Below are positions 18,385 through 28,199 of a stretch of DNA of 64,000 nt, one piece after another. Source of the stretch: Ignavibacteriales bacterium (GTDB taxonomy: Bacteria; Bacteroidota; Ignavibacteria; Ignavibacteriales; Melioribacteraceae). The stretch is from assembly GCA_020635285.1 (NCBI GenBank), contig JACKAB010000006.1, forward strand, positions 1-64,000, in the 5' to 3' direction. Under the pieces are notes generated by a model. That model was given only the letters and a program-made list of their open reading frames with translations. It made no database searches and was not told where the DNA came from. The position numbers and the translations under genes are program-made. Within the stretch, counting starts at the first letter, position 1; every line of letters starts with the position of its first letter.

Positions 18385-20921
18385 AATTTTAATCCAATTT
18401 GTATAGTACGTCCAGGACCATACATTGATGGATTATTTGTATAATCATGCGATGTAGCTTCACTAGCATCATCTCCAGGAATTCCGGAATCTGCATAAAC
18501 CCACCATACATTTTTGTCATTAGTTAAATTCAAAATCTGAATATAGGCTTGTTCTTTAAATCCGAAAAGTTCGAAATTTTTAAATAAATTAATATCAAGC
18601 TCATGTATCCAAGGACTTCTTTCTCCATTCGGATCAAATTGAGAACGTGTGTAAGGATAACCCGAGGAGTAGCTTCCGTAAAGTGAAAAGCCAAAACCGC
18701 TTGAAAATTCAAAATATATATTACCACGGAATGAATGAGGCTGATCCCAATTTGCAGGAAATGTTCGTGCCTCATCAGTAGCTTGGCTAAATAAAATTGA
18801 AGTGCTAACTAGGGTATTTGAATATGTGTAATTAAAAAATGCGGAAAAATTATCTGTAAAATGCTTTTTAACCGAAAATTCAACTCCTTTTACAGTTGCA
18901 TAATCTATGTTTGTTAATTCTTGAAATCTTTTTCCTTCAGTAGTTTCAGAGAGTAAAACACCGATTAAATTGCTAGTTTTTCTATAAAATCCAGTAATAT
19001 CGGCAGAAACATTTTGGCTAAACATAGTTTGCAGCCCAAACTCGTAGTTAACAGTTTTTTCAGGTAAGACTTCTTTCGATGCAATAGGTGTATTTTCTAA
19101 TTGCGGATTTGGTCTGTATTCTCCTGTTGAAGCGAGGTAATAAGAGCCCTGAAAGACTTTAAAGTAATTTGGAAATTGATAATAATGACCGTATCCAAAT
19201 CTTAAAGCAGCTTTTTCAGCAACAGGAAAACTTATACCTAAACGTGGTGTAACATAAAACTCTGCTTTAGCATCTTCAAGTGGTGCTGTCAAATCAGTAA
19301 GATTTGCTAAATTTACTAAAACCTTCCTTTTTGAATCCACATAGTCAAAACGTGCTCCCAAATTAACAATCATTCCCATCTCATCAAATTCCATTTTCTC
19401 ATTTACATAGCCGTTCATTTGTATTGGCTTATATTTATATTCCTCTAAAGCAACTCCTCCATCGGGATTCCTTCTTTCCAAATCAGTTTGAAGAGCTTCA
19501 TAACCAACACCTACAGCAAGATTATGTATTTTATTTATCTGCCAGACATAATCAAGTCCAACACTCTTTCTGCCAAAGTTAGTTTTAAAGAAAACCCAAT
19601 CTTCGCCGGTCACGGAAAATTCTCCGTTTCCGGTTTGAGGCAAAATATCATAATAAGCAGGGTTTTCATAAACTCTTGAAATAAAACCTCTGTTATAATT
19701 TGAAAGTGAAAGAACCAAAAAACTATTTTGACTTATAATATAGTTTGCTTTCATATATGCTAAATCATCATCTAATTTGACTCTTGGAACGCCATATGGA
19801 TTGTATTTAAAGTAATGATCATAAACTCCATTATTAGCTTTAGCCAAATAACCGCCGAGTGTAATTTTCAATTCAGTAATAGGCTGCCAAATAATTTTTG
19901 CGAGATCAAACTGAGTATCATTATACTGCATAGGGACTTTTTCAGGTGTTCCACTTTTATCTGCGCCTTCGCTATTAACAAATTCCGGATAGATAAAACC
20001 GTTGATGTAACCGTCAGAACTGTATGATCTATGCGCGTAAACAATGCCAAGCTTATCGTAGAAAGGTAAACTTGCAGAGATAAATGCCTCAGCACCATAT
20101 GAATTTTGCGATTGGCTTTCCATACCAAGTTGATCAGTAAATGCTTTAAATGAAACCTTAGGCGTTTTTGAGATCTGATCATGACTGGAAATACTTACCA
20201 CACCAGACATTGCCTCACCATATTTAGGTCCGAAAGTTCCGGAGTGAGTTTCCATAGAACTGATTGCTAATTCACCGATTTGGGAAATGTTATATCCACC
20301 CCAAAGTGCATCACCAATATTTATTCCATCAAACAAATAAAGAGTTTCATTTTCACGTCCGCCCCTAAAATGTAATCCATCAGTAGGTATTGTAGCAAAT
20401 TGACCAAATGCAGGAAGTGAAGATATTGGCATTGTTCTTACTTGTTTAACAATTCCAGCTTGTTGAGTAAGTAAATCATTTACTGTGGTTATTGGAATCC
20501 GACTAATTTCTTCTGAGGTTCTGGCTTGGATTTTATTTGTTAAATCTTTTTGAACCGGAGGAATTTTGAAATCAACAACCGTTACTTCATCTACTTCAAA
20601 GGCTTGTTCAGAAAGTTCAAATTCAACATTAGTAGTTAAGTTAGAAACAACCTTAACGCCTTTTTGAACAATAGTACCATAACCAAGCATTTTTGCTTTT
20701 ACTTCATAATCTCCAGGTGGAACATTTAGAATTGAAAAAGAACCGTCTTCATCGCTCGCATCACCCATGAGCAATTCTTCAATAATTATATTAACGCCGG
20801 GCAATAAATCATTTGTTGAAGCGTCTTTAACTGTTCCAACAATTTTACCGCCGTTCTGCGCAAATAGAATCTCAGAAAGTAAAAATCCAATAATAAATAT
20901 TTTATAAAAAATCTTTCTCAT
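18375..20921 (-). CDS. TonB-dependent receptor with carboxypeptidase-like regulatory domain
   Basis: This is an outer-membrane receptor of about 848 residues. After a signal peptide (ends EILFAQN) comes a CarboxypepD-reg-like domain (GKIVGTVKDASTNDLLPGVN through GDYEVKAKMLGY), then the plug (TVNDLLTQQAGIVKQ and RGGRENETLYLFDG), then a long beta barrel ending in an aromatic strand. These receptors import oligosaccharides using TonB energy and are the SusC-like component of glycan loci. I start at ATG 20921; the frame is open to a TTG at 20963 without a signal-like sequence. It is flanked by a beta-propeller lipoprotein and two T9SS cargo genes, not by a SusD gene. Confidence 0.9.
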   Translation of the reverse strand: MRKIFYKIFIIGFLLSEILFAQNGGKIVGTVKDASTNDLLPGVNIIIEELLMGDASDEDGSFSILNVPPGDYEVKAKMLGYGTIVQKGVKVVSNLTTNVEFELSEQAFEVDEVTVVDFKIPPVQKDLTNKIQARTSEEISRIPITTVNDLLTQQAGIVKQVRTMPISSLPAFGQFATIPTDGLHFRGGRENETLYLFDGINIGDALWGGYNISQIGELAISSMETHSGTFGPKYGEAMSGVVSISSHDQISKTPKVSFKAFTDQLGMESQSQNSYGAEAFISASLPFYDKLGIVYAHRSYSSDGYINGFIYPEFVNSEGADKSGTPEKVPMQYNDTQFDLAKIIWQPITELKITLGGYLAKANNGVYDHYFKYNPYGVPRVKLDDDLAYMKANYIISQNSFLVLSLSNYNRGFISRVYENPAYYDILPQTGNGEFSVTGEDWVFFKTNFGRKSVGLDYVWQINKIHNLAVGVGYEALQTDLERRNPDGGVALEEYKYKPIQMNGYVNEKMEFDEMGMIVNLGARFDYVDSKRKVLVNLANLTDLTAPLEDAKAEFYVTPRLGISFPVAEKAALRFGYGHYYQFPNYFKVFQGSYYLASTGEYRPNPQLENTPIASKEVLPEKTVNYEFGLQTMFSQNVSADITGFYRKTSNLIGVLLSETTEGKRFQELTNIDYATVKGVEFSVKKHFTDNFSAFFNYTYSNTLVSTSILFSQATDEARTFPANWDQPHSFRGNIYFEFSSGFGFSLYGSYSSGYPYTRSQFDPNGERSPWIHELDINLFKNFELFGFKEQAYIQILNLTNDKNVWWVYADSGIPGDDASEATSHDYTNNPSMYGPGRTIQIGLKLWN

Positions 20922-20980
20922 TTCGATGACCCAATTTTCATTAATTAATTTTTGTTTAACCAAACAATTAAAAAAGAATT

Positions 20981-22375
20981 TTATTGATAATTATTTTTAC
21001 TGACAGCTAAATATTTTAAGCTTCCTTCTACTTTTATTGAAGAAATTTCTTTTACAGTTTCCGTTTCAAATAAACTTACTGTTGAATCTACCGGAATGAC
21101 TGCATATAATAATTCATTGGCATTTGTCAGTCCAATTTGATCAATTTCTTTATCCCAAATTGTTGTTGAAATAATACTATTAGATGCAAGATCAATTTTA
21201 GTTATACCGCCAACTAAATCTTTATCAACTTTTTTAAAAAATGCTGCGAAATAATATTTTTCTCCCATTGCCCCATCAATTATATATGGATTACCTGTTT
21301 CTATTGTTTTAACCACGGTATCTGTTTGGACATCGAATACAATTATTTTATCCGTTCTATCTTGAATTAAATAAATGTATCTTCCATCATTTGTGATTTC
21401 AATATCAACTCCTTTGCTGTCTGTTAAAACTTCATCAAGATTATAATTTGATTCAAAATTATTCGCTTCAACAACTTTGATTTGTTTTGCAGAACTTGAA
21501 TAGATATAAAGCTTATTTGTAATTGGACTATAAACTAAATCTTTCGGTTTAAAACCATCTGAAAATTCGTAAGTGGAAATTGCCCCAAGGCTATTAACGT
21601 CAATTGTGGTGATAGATTTTCCTGAAGTGTTGGAAACAAAAGCTTTATCAGTACCAAATGAAATATTTGTAGGCCCTAGTCCAACATCAATTGTTTTAAC
21701 TACACTAAAATTCTGCGGGTCAATTATAGTTACGGTACCATCGACAGTTTTTAGATTAACCATATATAAATATTGTCCATTAGGCGAAAATTCAATTGAA
21801 GCTGTTTGGTAGTCTTCAACTGTAGCTTGGACAGATAGTTCACCCAAACTTTTATTTAGTTGTCCGACACGATGTATAACTTGTTTTTCAGATTTATCTC
21901 TGACAAAAATTAGCGGAAATCCATTTTGTGAATATTGCCCTTGGGTAAAGAACCAAGATGACTGTGGCTGATCTTCTTCATTTGGAGAAATTACGGAGTT
22001 TCCGTGCACATCTCTAACCTTACCGGAAATATTAATCTCATATAATTGCGCAGGTGAATATGCTTGAGCTGGTTTAAATACTACTATAGAATCATTAGCC
22101 GTAAATTCACCAGTAATTTCATCAATCGCGCTTACTACTTTAAAGTTGTCCGGGAATGTTTCAAGATTCATACTTTCATTAAAAACTGCTTTTATTTCTG
22201 AATTAAGTCCAACAACCAAATTTGATCCGCCAGTTAATTCTATTGAAACAAATTCGGGTCTCGTATTTTCGACCGGCTCAGTTGGAAGTCTATCCGGTAT
22301 ACAAGAATAAAGGATGAAAACTAATCCAAAAAATAAAAGTGCTTTCCTTTTCTTAATTTTTATTTGTGATAACAT
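20981..22375 (-). CDS. Outer-surface lipoprotein with Ig-like domain and YVTN-type beta propeller
   Basis: This 464-residue lipoprotein has Cys25 after GLVFILYS. Residues about 40-140 look like a SbsA-type Ig-like domain (NSEIKAVFNESMN, PAQLYEINISGKVRD). The rest is a beta propeller with repeats such as TVTIIDPQNFSVVKTIDVGLGP and IIVFDVQTDTVVKTIETGNP, typical of YVTN/YncE-like proteins. It is immediately upstream of the TonB receptor, so it is probably its surface-exposed partner and may bind the glycan. No enzymatic motif is present. Confidence 0.8.
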   Translation of the reverse strand: MLSQIKIKKRKALLFFGLVFILYSCIPDRLPTEPVENTRPEFVSIELTGGSNLVVGLNSEIKAVFNESMNLETFPDNFKVVSAIDEITGEFTANDSIVVFKPAQAYSPAQLYEINISGKVRDVHGNSVISPNEEDQPQSSWFFTQGQYSQNGFPLIFVRDKSEKQVIHRVGQLNKSLGELSVQATVEDYQTASIEFSPNGQYLYMVNLKTVDGTVTIIDPQNFSVVKTIDVGLGPTNISFGTDKAFVSNTSGKSITTIDVNSLGAISTYEFSDGFKPKDLVYSPITNKLYIYSSSAKQIKVVEANNFESNYNLDEVLTDSKGVDIEITNDGRYIYLIQDRTDKIIVFDVQTDTVVKTIETGNPYIIDGAMGEKYYFAAFFKKVDKDLVGGITKIDLASNSIISTTIWDKEIDQIGLTNANELLYAVIPVDSTVSLFETETVKEISSIKVEGSLKYLAVSKNNYQ

Positions 22376-22403
22376 TTTTTACCCAATGATATAATTAATT
22401 ATC

Positions 22404-22444
22404 CAAAAAATATAAGGCGCCGGTAATTACTCACAAGCGCCTTA
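22404..22444 (-). terminator. Intrinsic terminator at the end of the agaS-led operon
   Basis: TAAGGCGC (22413-22420) pairs perfectly with GCGCCTTA (22437-22444), with a 16-base loop. On the minus strand the stem is followed by TATTTTTT. It lies directly after the stop of the T9SS cargo gene at 22456 and before the propeller lipoprotein, so it closes the transcription unit that starts near 33.4 kb and probably sets lower expression of the downstream receptor genes. Confidence 0.7.
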
Positions 22445-22455
22445 ATGGAGGCAAC

Positions 22456-24150
22456 TTATTTAAGTAACATCATTTTTTTAGTTACAAAGTTTTTGCCAGA
22501 ACTTATTTGGTAGAAATAAACACCGGATGTAACAGAATTACCGCTTTTGTCTATTCCATTCCAATTAACTCGATGAGTTCCGCTGGTTAAATTTTTATTA
22601 TTGATTATGCTAGCAACTTCTCTTCCTAACACATCAAATACCTTAACATCTACACTTGCTTTGTTATTTAGTGTAAACTCAATTATAGTGCTTGGATTAA
22701 ATGGATTTGGATAGTTACCTACTAAACTAAATTCGTCAGTTACTAATTTTGAATCGATTGTACTTTCAACCGATGTTACCATAGATTTATCATTAAGTGT
22801 AATAACATTTGGTCCGGTTACAAAATTATAATCTAAAGCATAATACATTTCTGGTACACTTTCAGACCATCCTTCATGAACAGAGTTTGGAAAATACTCT
22901 TCATTATCCCAATTTTCATCTCCAACAACATATACCCAAGTTCTGATATCAGTACCGGCATTTATTGCAGCTCTAGGAATCGAAATTTCAACAACATTAT
23001 CATCATCATTTTTTGCAAAAGTTGCCATTGCTCCTTCAACTTCTCCAAATTCTTCGAAAGCACCAGCCCAATCCGCAATGTACCTGTAAATAGGGACTTC
23101 ATTTGAAAGGCTATCAGGATGTAAAGCAGCGCTTAGGTCGACCATGTAATCAGCAGGTAATCTCCAAAAACCACCATAACCTAATCCAGTTGTATCTCCA
23201 ATGCTTGTATCAAAGAAAATTTGGAAAGCTGATTGATTTGTATAATTTGAATAGATTCCGCTAAATGTTGCAGATGGATCAATATCAATCCTTACGTAAA
23301 CATTACTTGAATCGCTTGTGATATAAAAATCCATTAAGTCAAATTCAGGACCAGTTGCCATATCACCAAGTTCTTCGGCAATTTCATTTATGTCTGCTGC
23401 AGGAATAGATGCCCAATCTAAGAGATCACCATCAATCTCAATAGGAGTCACGATTTGAGCTGCGTGTGCATTATAATATGATCCACCAGACCAGAAATCA
23501 TATTTCAACATATAATCTCCACCTTCAGTCGGTAATTGATCTGCACCCAGATCCCATTGAAAATCACCAACAGAATAAACCCAAGGTCTAAATTCAGAGC
23601 CAAAATTTACTTGGTCGCGTGGAATGGAAAATTCTAGAGAATTTCGATCATCATTAATCGCCATTGGAATATTTGCCAGTAAAACGAATTCACCTTCTAC
23701 ATAAGTAGGCAATCGATTTCCAGTATAAAGATATAACTCAGCTGTTTTATTAGTTGAATCAGGATGTAAATTTGGAGCAAGATTTATGTAATAATTGTAA
23801 GCATTATTCCACCAACCCCAATCAAAACCATTAGTATCGGCTATTTCTGTATCCATATAAAATTCAAATACAGGCGGATTAGCAAAATTATAAAAATCAT
23901 TAAAACTTGCTGCATCATCAATATCAATGCGAACATAAACGTTTGATGAATCATGTGTTATGTAAAGATGTTTTAAGTCGAACATGGAATAATCAGTACT
24001 ACCAATATCTCCAAGAACTTCCATTGCTTCGCCTTGATCAAGAGCAGGAATATCTGCCCAATCTAACATATCTCCATCAATCTCAATTTGTGCAAAACTG
24101 AGAGTTGTAAAAAGAAAGAAAATAAAACTAAAGGTTAGTATTTTCTTCAT
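22456..24150 (-). CDS. T9SS cargo protein with two tandem DOMON/CBM9-like domains
   Basis: This 564-residue secreted protein (signal peptide MKKILTFSFIFFLFTTLSFAQ) starts with AGGAGG in front of the ATG. It contains an internal duplication: residues about 22-225 (EIDGDMLDWADIPA, SSNVYVRIDIDDAASF) and about 237-445 (EIDGDLLDWASIPA, SSNVYVRIDIDPSATF). Each copy looks like a CBM9/DOMON-type sugar- or haem-binding sandwich. The end is a standard tail: NYPNPFNPSTIIEFTL, VFDVLGREVASI, GVYFYQISSGK and KKMMLLK. It is the last gene before the terminator. Glycan binding at the surface is the likely role. Confidence 0.82.
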   Translation of the reverse strand: MKKILTFSFIFFLFTTLSFAQIEIDGDMLDWADIPALDQGEAMEVLGDIGSTDYSMFDLKHLYITHDSSNVYVRIDIDDAASFNDFYNFANPPVFEFYMDTEIADTNGFDWGWWNNAYNYYINLAPNLHPDSTNKTAELYLYTGNRLPTYVEGEFVLLANIPMAINDDRNSLEFSIPRDQVNFGSEFRPWVYSVGDFQWDLGADQLPTEGGDYMLKYDFWSGGSYYNAHAAQIVTPIEIDGDLLDWASIPAADINEIAEELGDMATGPEFDLMDFYITSDSSNVYVRIDIDPSATFSGIYSNYTNQSAFQIFFDTSIGDTTGLGYGGFWRLPADYMVDLSAALHPDSLSNEVPIYRYIADWAGAFEEFGEVEGAMATFAKNDDDNVVEISIPRAAINAGTDIRTWVYVVGDENWDNEEYFPNSVHEGWSESVPEMYYALDYNFVTGPNVITLNDKSMVTSVESTIDSKLVTDEFSLVGNYPNPFNPSTIIEFTLNNKASVDVKVFDVLGREVASIINNKNLTSGTHRVNWNGIDKSGNSVTSGVYFYQISSGKNFVTKKMMLLK

Positions 24151-24185
24151 GGCTTGCCTCCTATTTGTTTGGTTGTTGATTGCAT

Positions 24186-26417
24186 TTACTTTAACAGAAC
24201 TAGTTTTTTAGAATTAATATTTTTTTCTGTTTTAAGTGAAAAAAAATACACCCCACTGACAACAGAATTTCCTAAATTATTTTTTCCATCCCAAGTAATT
24301 TTTTTATTTTTAATTTCATCGTAATTATATGACTGGACAACTTTACCCAATGAATCAAAAATATTTGCTGATTCTATTTTGCTTGGATCCATACTAAACG
24401 AAATATTTACAGAATTATTGAATGGATTTGGATAAGCATCTATTTCAATTTTATTTGGAATTAAATCAACTTCGTTCTTTACAGAGGTAATTAAAAAACT
24501 ATAAGAAAAACTCCTTGTTTTATATTCATCCGGAGCATAATCATCCACAATATTATCATTGTTATCATTAACATTCAATATAAAATTAATTCCCTCAGTT
24601 GCACCAAGATTTGATAAAATATTTTTAGAGATTGCAATTTCTATTCTTTTATCATCTTCAACTCCAATTGAAGAATAAAAAGAACCTGAGCTTGCCCAAG
24701 ACCACTCGCCATTTACTCCGGTATATTTCCACATCAGATCATTTTCAATCATTAAATCAATGCCAGCATAGCTTTCACCACTATGAAATCCGGTCGATGT
24801 ATCTGAATCAGTATCAAAAAAAACGTGATAAAAATATTGATCGGAAAATGAGCTATCTAAACTGTAACTAATATATAAATTTGATTCATCTTCTTTTACC
24901 CAAACATCAATAATATCTGCAGAAGGATTGGCAGCATCCCCTTTGGATTCATTATTCGGATTTACATTTAACTTCGGTGTTGAATTCCAATCATCAAAAA
25001 ATCCATCAATTTTACTTGAAGAAGTATCCACATTATTATTTGTAATTAGATTAAAAAATGAATTGCCGGTATAATTCTCACCGCTTATACTTGAGCTTAT
25101 ATCAACATTTCCATTTATTAAATTATAACCAGTTGAATCTTCCCAAACATTTTCATTGGCTAATTGAATAGAATATTCAGGACGATCGTGCAATTTAATT
25201 TCGGGATCGGCTAAATGAAGAAGAAGTTCATAATTCCCTTCCTGCATATTTTCTAAAATTCCCCCTGTTATTTCTATATTAACGGAATCACCGGAAAACC
25301 ATAGTCTTGGATCTTCATTAGTCACTAATCTATATTTCTTTTTTGTTTCTTTATTACGCAAAACAAATTCCAAATTTCTTGGATTGAAAGGACTGGCATA
25401 ACCTCTATTTGCAATTGTTAAATTAATATTAAACTCTCCACCCGGTTTTACTGCATTGGTAATTTCGCCGTTCAATAAAACAAATCTATATCCTAAATTT
25501 CTCTGCACATCATCATAACATCCTTCTGATTTCCATCCATCTAAAACGGTTGGATGATAATCTCTATTTAAGATTGACCAATGCATTCTAGCTAAATCAA
25601 CAGGAGCAATATTGCATCCTGAGAATGCGCTTGGATTACAAGTCTCACCACCTTGCGGAACAAACATATTATCTTGATTTAAATAATCTTTATCGCCTTC
25701 AATATCATTATCCACATACGTTCCATAATCTGTAGAACTTGCTAAAAAGCAATCATTGTGTGCACCAGTTCTTGACTTATTTGAACCGTTAAAAGCTTCA
25801 GCAAGTTTTATTGGATTAATATCATTAAATATTTGTCTTTTATATTCCGGGGTTCTAACTACTACAGCCCTATCTGTGGGAAGCGCATCAAGCAATCCAA
25901 ATAAAACTGAACGTCTATCATTCGTATTATTTAGTTTGTTGGTTGAATAATACCACTCACCCCAAGCTCCAATAAAACCAGCTTCTAAGTAAGCAATTAC
26001 ATCAGAGTTAACTTGAAGAATTGGTTTAAGCTGTTCAATTTGCTGAAGAATAATACTAAGCGGTGCATCTGCTCCATTTTGATTATTGGTATATGAAAAA
26101 CGCATTACAAGTTTCGCTCCGCCCTCTCTTGCTGCATCTAAATCATTACGAACAGTATTTAAGAAATCATCCGAGAGTGGTGAATTTATAAATTGTGGGA
26201 TTGTATATATCCTCTGAACAACAGAAACGTGATAAGGTTTTAAATTATTAATTAAACTTACGGTAACTGGCGAACCCCTATAAACAGAAAATCCTCTTTC
26301 TGGATTAGAAAATATCTCACTACTTTCAACAAAACTTAATGTCGAGGTATTTTGAGCCACTAATAATGATGAGATCAATAATGTGAAATATAAAATATTT
26401 AAAGAGGTTTTAAGCAT
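24186..26417 (-). CDS. Secreted DUF4874/DUF4832 protein with T9SS tail
   Basis: After a signal peptide (ends LLVAQNTS) residues about 30-200 match DUF4874 (NPERGFSVYRGSP, LVMRFSYTNN, EAGFIGAWGEWYYS), and the following part matches DUF4832 (MHWSILNRDYHPTVLDGWK). These paired domains form a glycoside-hydrolase-like barrel whose activity is not established. A DOMON/CBM9-like segment follows (KIDGFFDDWNSTPKLN), then the sorting tail (DAYPNPFNNSVNISFSM, GVYFFSLKTEKN, KKLVLLK). AGGA lies 9 bases before ATG 26417, so I use that start rather than 26426. Spacing to its neighbours is tight, within the agaS-led operon. Confidence 0.82.
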   Translation of the reverse strand: MLKTSLNILYFTLLISSLLVAQNTSTLSFVESSEIFSNPERGFSVYRGSPVTVSLINNLKPYHVSVVQRIYTIPQFINSPLSDDFLNTVRNDLDAAREGGAKLVMRFSYTNNQNGADAPLSIILQQIEQLKPILQVNSDVIAYLEAGFIGAWGEWYYSTNKLNNTNDRRSVLFGLLDALPTDRAVVVRTPEYKRQIFNDINPIKLAEAFNGSNKSRTGAHNDCFLASSTDYGTYVDNDIEGDKDYLNQDNMFVPQGGETCNPSAFSGCNIAPVDLARMHWSILNRDYHPTVLDGWKSEGCYDDVQRNLGYRFVLLNGEITNAVKPGGEFNINLTIANRGYASPFNPRNLEFVLRNKETKKKYRLVTNEDPRLWFSGDSVNIEITGGILENMQEGNYELLLHLADPEIKLHDRPEYSIQLANENVWEDSTGYNLINGNVDISSSISGENYTGNSFFNLITNNNVDTSSSKIDGFFDDWNSTPKLNVNPNNESKGDAANPSADIIDVWVKEDESNLYISYSLDSSFSDQYFYHVFFDTDSDTSTGFHSGESYAGIDLMIENDLMWKYTGVNGEWSWASSGSFYSSIGVEDDKRIEIAISKNILSNLGATEGINFILNVNDNNDNIVDDYAPDEYKTRSFSYSFLITSVKNEVDLIPNKIEIDAYPNPFNNSVNISFSMDPSKIESANIFDSLGKVVQSYNYDEIKNKKITWDGKNNLGNSVVSGVYFFSLKTEKNINSKKLVLLK

Positions 26418-26432
26418 TAAATTCATTCCTAT

Positions 26433-28199
26433 TTATTTTAACAGAATTAATTTGTTTGTCATAAATTCATTATCAGAGCTAACAACAGCGTAGTATACGC
26501 CGCTATTCATATTTTCTGCATTCCATTTATATGTAATTTCATCAACGTTTGAATTGAAAGTTTCACTTTTCACATTTCTTCCTAAAATATCATAAATATT
26601 TAATTCAAAGTAGCGCTTAAAACTATTCGGAGAAATCTTAAATTTTATTGTAGTTGTTGGATTAAAAGGATTCGGGAATGCAGGTTTAAGTTCAAAATCA
26701 TTTTTCATGATTTGACCAAATGATTCAATACCGGTGACATCACTAGATTCAGCTGCACCAATATCAATAAAATCATTATTAATTCTGTTATTTCCAAAAT
26801 AATCTAAATCACCATTAAGATTTTCACTAAATATGTTTCCATTGTCTACCGCATTGGATCCTTGTTGAATTGCAGGATTGTCCAAAGTTGGATCTACTAA
26901 TAATGGGTCTCCAAATAGTGAATTTTCTTCTTGAGAAGAATTACTTTTATAAGAATCAAAATCTGTGTAAGTATTAGATTTCCAATTCCACTTTGCTGTA
27001 CCTTCAGTATAATAAAGATTATTGCTGAAAAGATTATCACTACCGGTTTTTGTTGAATTATCAACCATAGGGATATTGGAATTTGAGTAAACAATATTGT
27101 TAGCAACCAAATTATTTTCACAATAATATTGAACTAATATTTCAGCACCCCAATCAAAATTTTCCGTGTTATTTTTGTACAGCGTATTATTAATTATTTT
27201 ACAATTATCTGTAGAACCTCTTTTACTATCATAACCGCCAAATGCAATACCAAGAACAATATTTTCTCTTACTAAATTATTTCTCACAATTATTCCACTC
27301 GTTGATTTCCCACCATGTTCACTTGCTATTTCAATCCCAATGTTGCAATTATAAACTGTGTTTCTTTCAATTATAATGTCTTTACCTCCATCAACATAAA
27401 AACCATCAGCACTAGCTTCATCTCCATATGCTTGGTTTCCACGACTATCTATATTATATGCGATGTTGTTAAATACAATACCATTTCTTGCTTGATCTAA
27501 AGCCGGAGTTGGACAGACTTTTTCGTGTCCAATAAAATCATATGCAATATTATTATTATCATGAACGGAATTATTTTTAACAACAAAATTATCAACATTG
27601 CCGTTAAGGACTAATGATTCACTCCAACCAAGTTTACAATTATAAATTTCATTTCCATCAATCAAAATATTGCTTATTGGATTAGTTGGATGAGTTCCAT
27701 AGACAGCCAAACCATGGGAGCCGGCATTGTTTGCAGTTTGCTGAATAGTATGAATTTTATTTTTTGTAATTTCAATATTACTAGATGACCCATAAACCCA
27801 AATGCCCGCCGGAAAAATTGAATTATTAGAAACAACAATATTTCTAATTTCAAAACCAATAATCTTAATATAATTTTTATTGACTATTCTCACCAAACCT
27901 TGAGGATCATCATTTCCGGCTTGATAATTTGCCCCATCAATTATTGGATTTTCATTTGGATAGTTCATTAAAACAATATATCCATTGGTCTGATCACCAT
28001 TGTTGGGGAAGGTAATTTTTTCATAATAAGGTTCACTTTTCTCTCTAACTAAAATTGTATCTCCCGCAACTGCAGCCTGAAGCGCACTTTGTATGCTATT
28101 AAAATCACCATTCGATTCAGCAACTATATAACTTCCCGCAAAAGCAATGCTGGAAAGCATCATCAAATTTATCACAATATACAATGATAATTTTTTCAT
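26433..28199 (-). CDS. Right-handed parallel beta-helix protein with T9SS tail
   Basis: This 588-residue secreted protein has a signal peptide (ends SIAFAGSY) followed by a pectate-lyase/NosD-like beta helix. Repeated short turns such as SSNIEITKNKIHTI, NVDNFVVKNNSVHDNN and GKDIIIERNTVYNC run through about residues 60-400. The end is a sorting tail (PAFPNPFNPTTTIKFKI, NIYDILGRNVKSE, GVYYAVVSSDNE, KLILLK). It probably is a polysaccharide lyase, epimerase or hydrolase acting on the glycan, but catalytic residues cannot be assigned by eye. Its ATG overlaps the kbaY stop (ATGA), which couples an exported enzyme to the catabolic genes. Confidence 0.82.
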   Translation of the reverse strand: MKKLSLYIVINLMMLSSIAFAGSYIVAESNGDFNSIQSALQAAVAGDTILVREKSEPYYEKITFPNNGDQTNGYIVLMNYPNENPIIDGANYQAGNDDPQGLVRIVNKNYIKIIGFEIRNIVVSNNSIFPAGIWVYGSSSNIEITKNKIHTIQQTANNAGSHGLAVYGTHPTNPISNILIDGNEIYNCKLGWSESLVLNGNVDNFVVKNNSVHDNNNIAYDFIGHEKVCPTPALDQARNGIVFNNIAYNIDSRGNQAYGDEASADGFYVDGGKDIIIERNTVYNCNIGIEIASEHGGKSTSGIIVRNNLVRENIVLGIAFGGYDSKRGSTDNCKIINNTLYKNNTENFDWGAEILVQYYCENNLVANNIVYSNSNIPMVDNSTKTGSDNLFSNNLYYTEGTAKWNWKSNTYTDFDSYKSNSSQEENSLFGDPLLVDPTLDNPAIQQGSNAVDNGNIFSENLNGDLDYFGNNRINNDFIDIGAAESSDVTGIESFGQIMKNDFELKPAFPNPFNPTTTIKFKISPNSFKRYFELNIYDILGRNVKSETFNSNVDEITYKWNAENMNSGVYYAVVSSDNEFMTNKLILLK

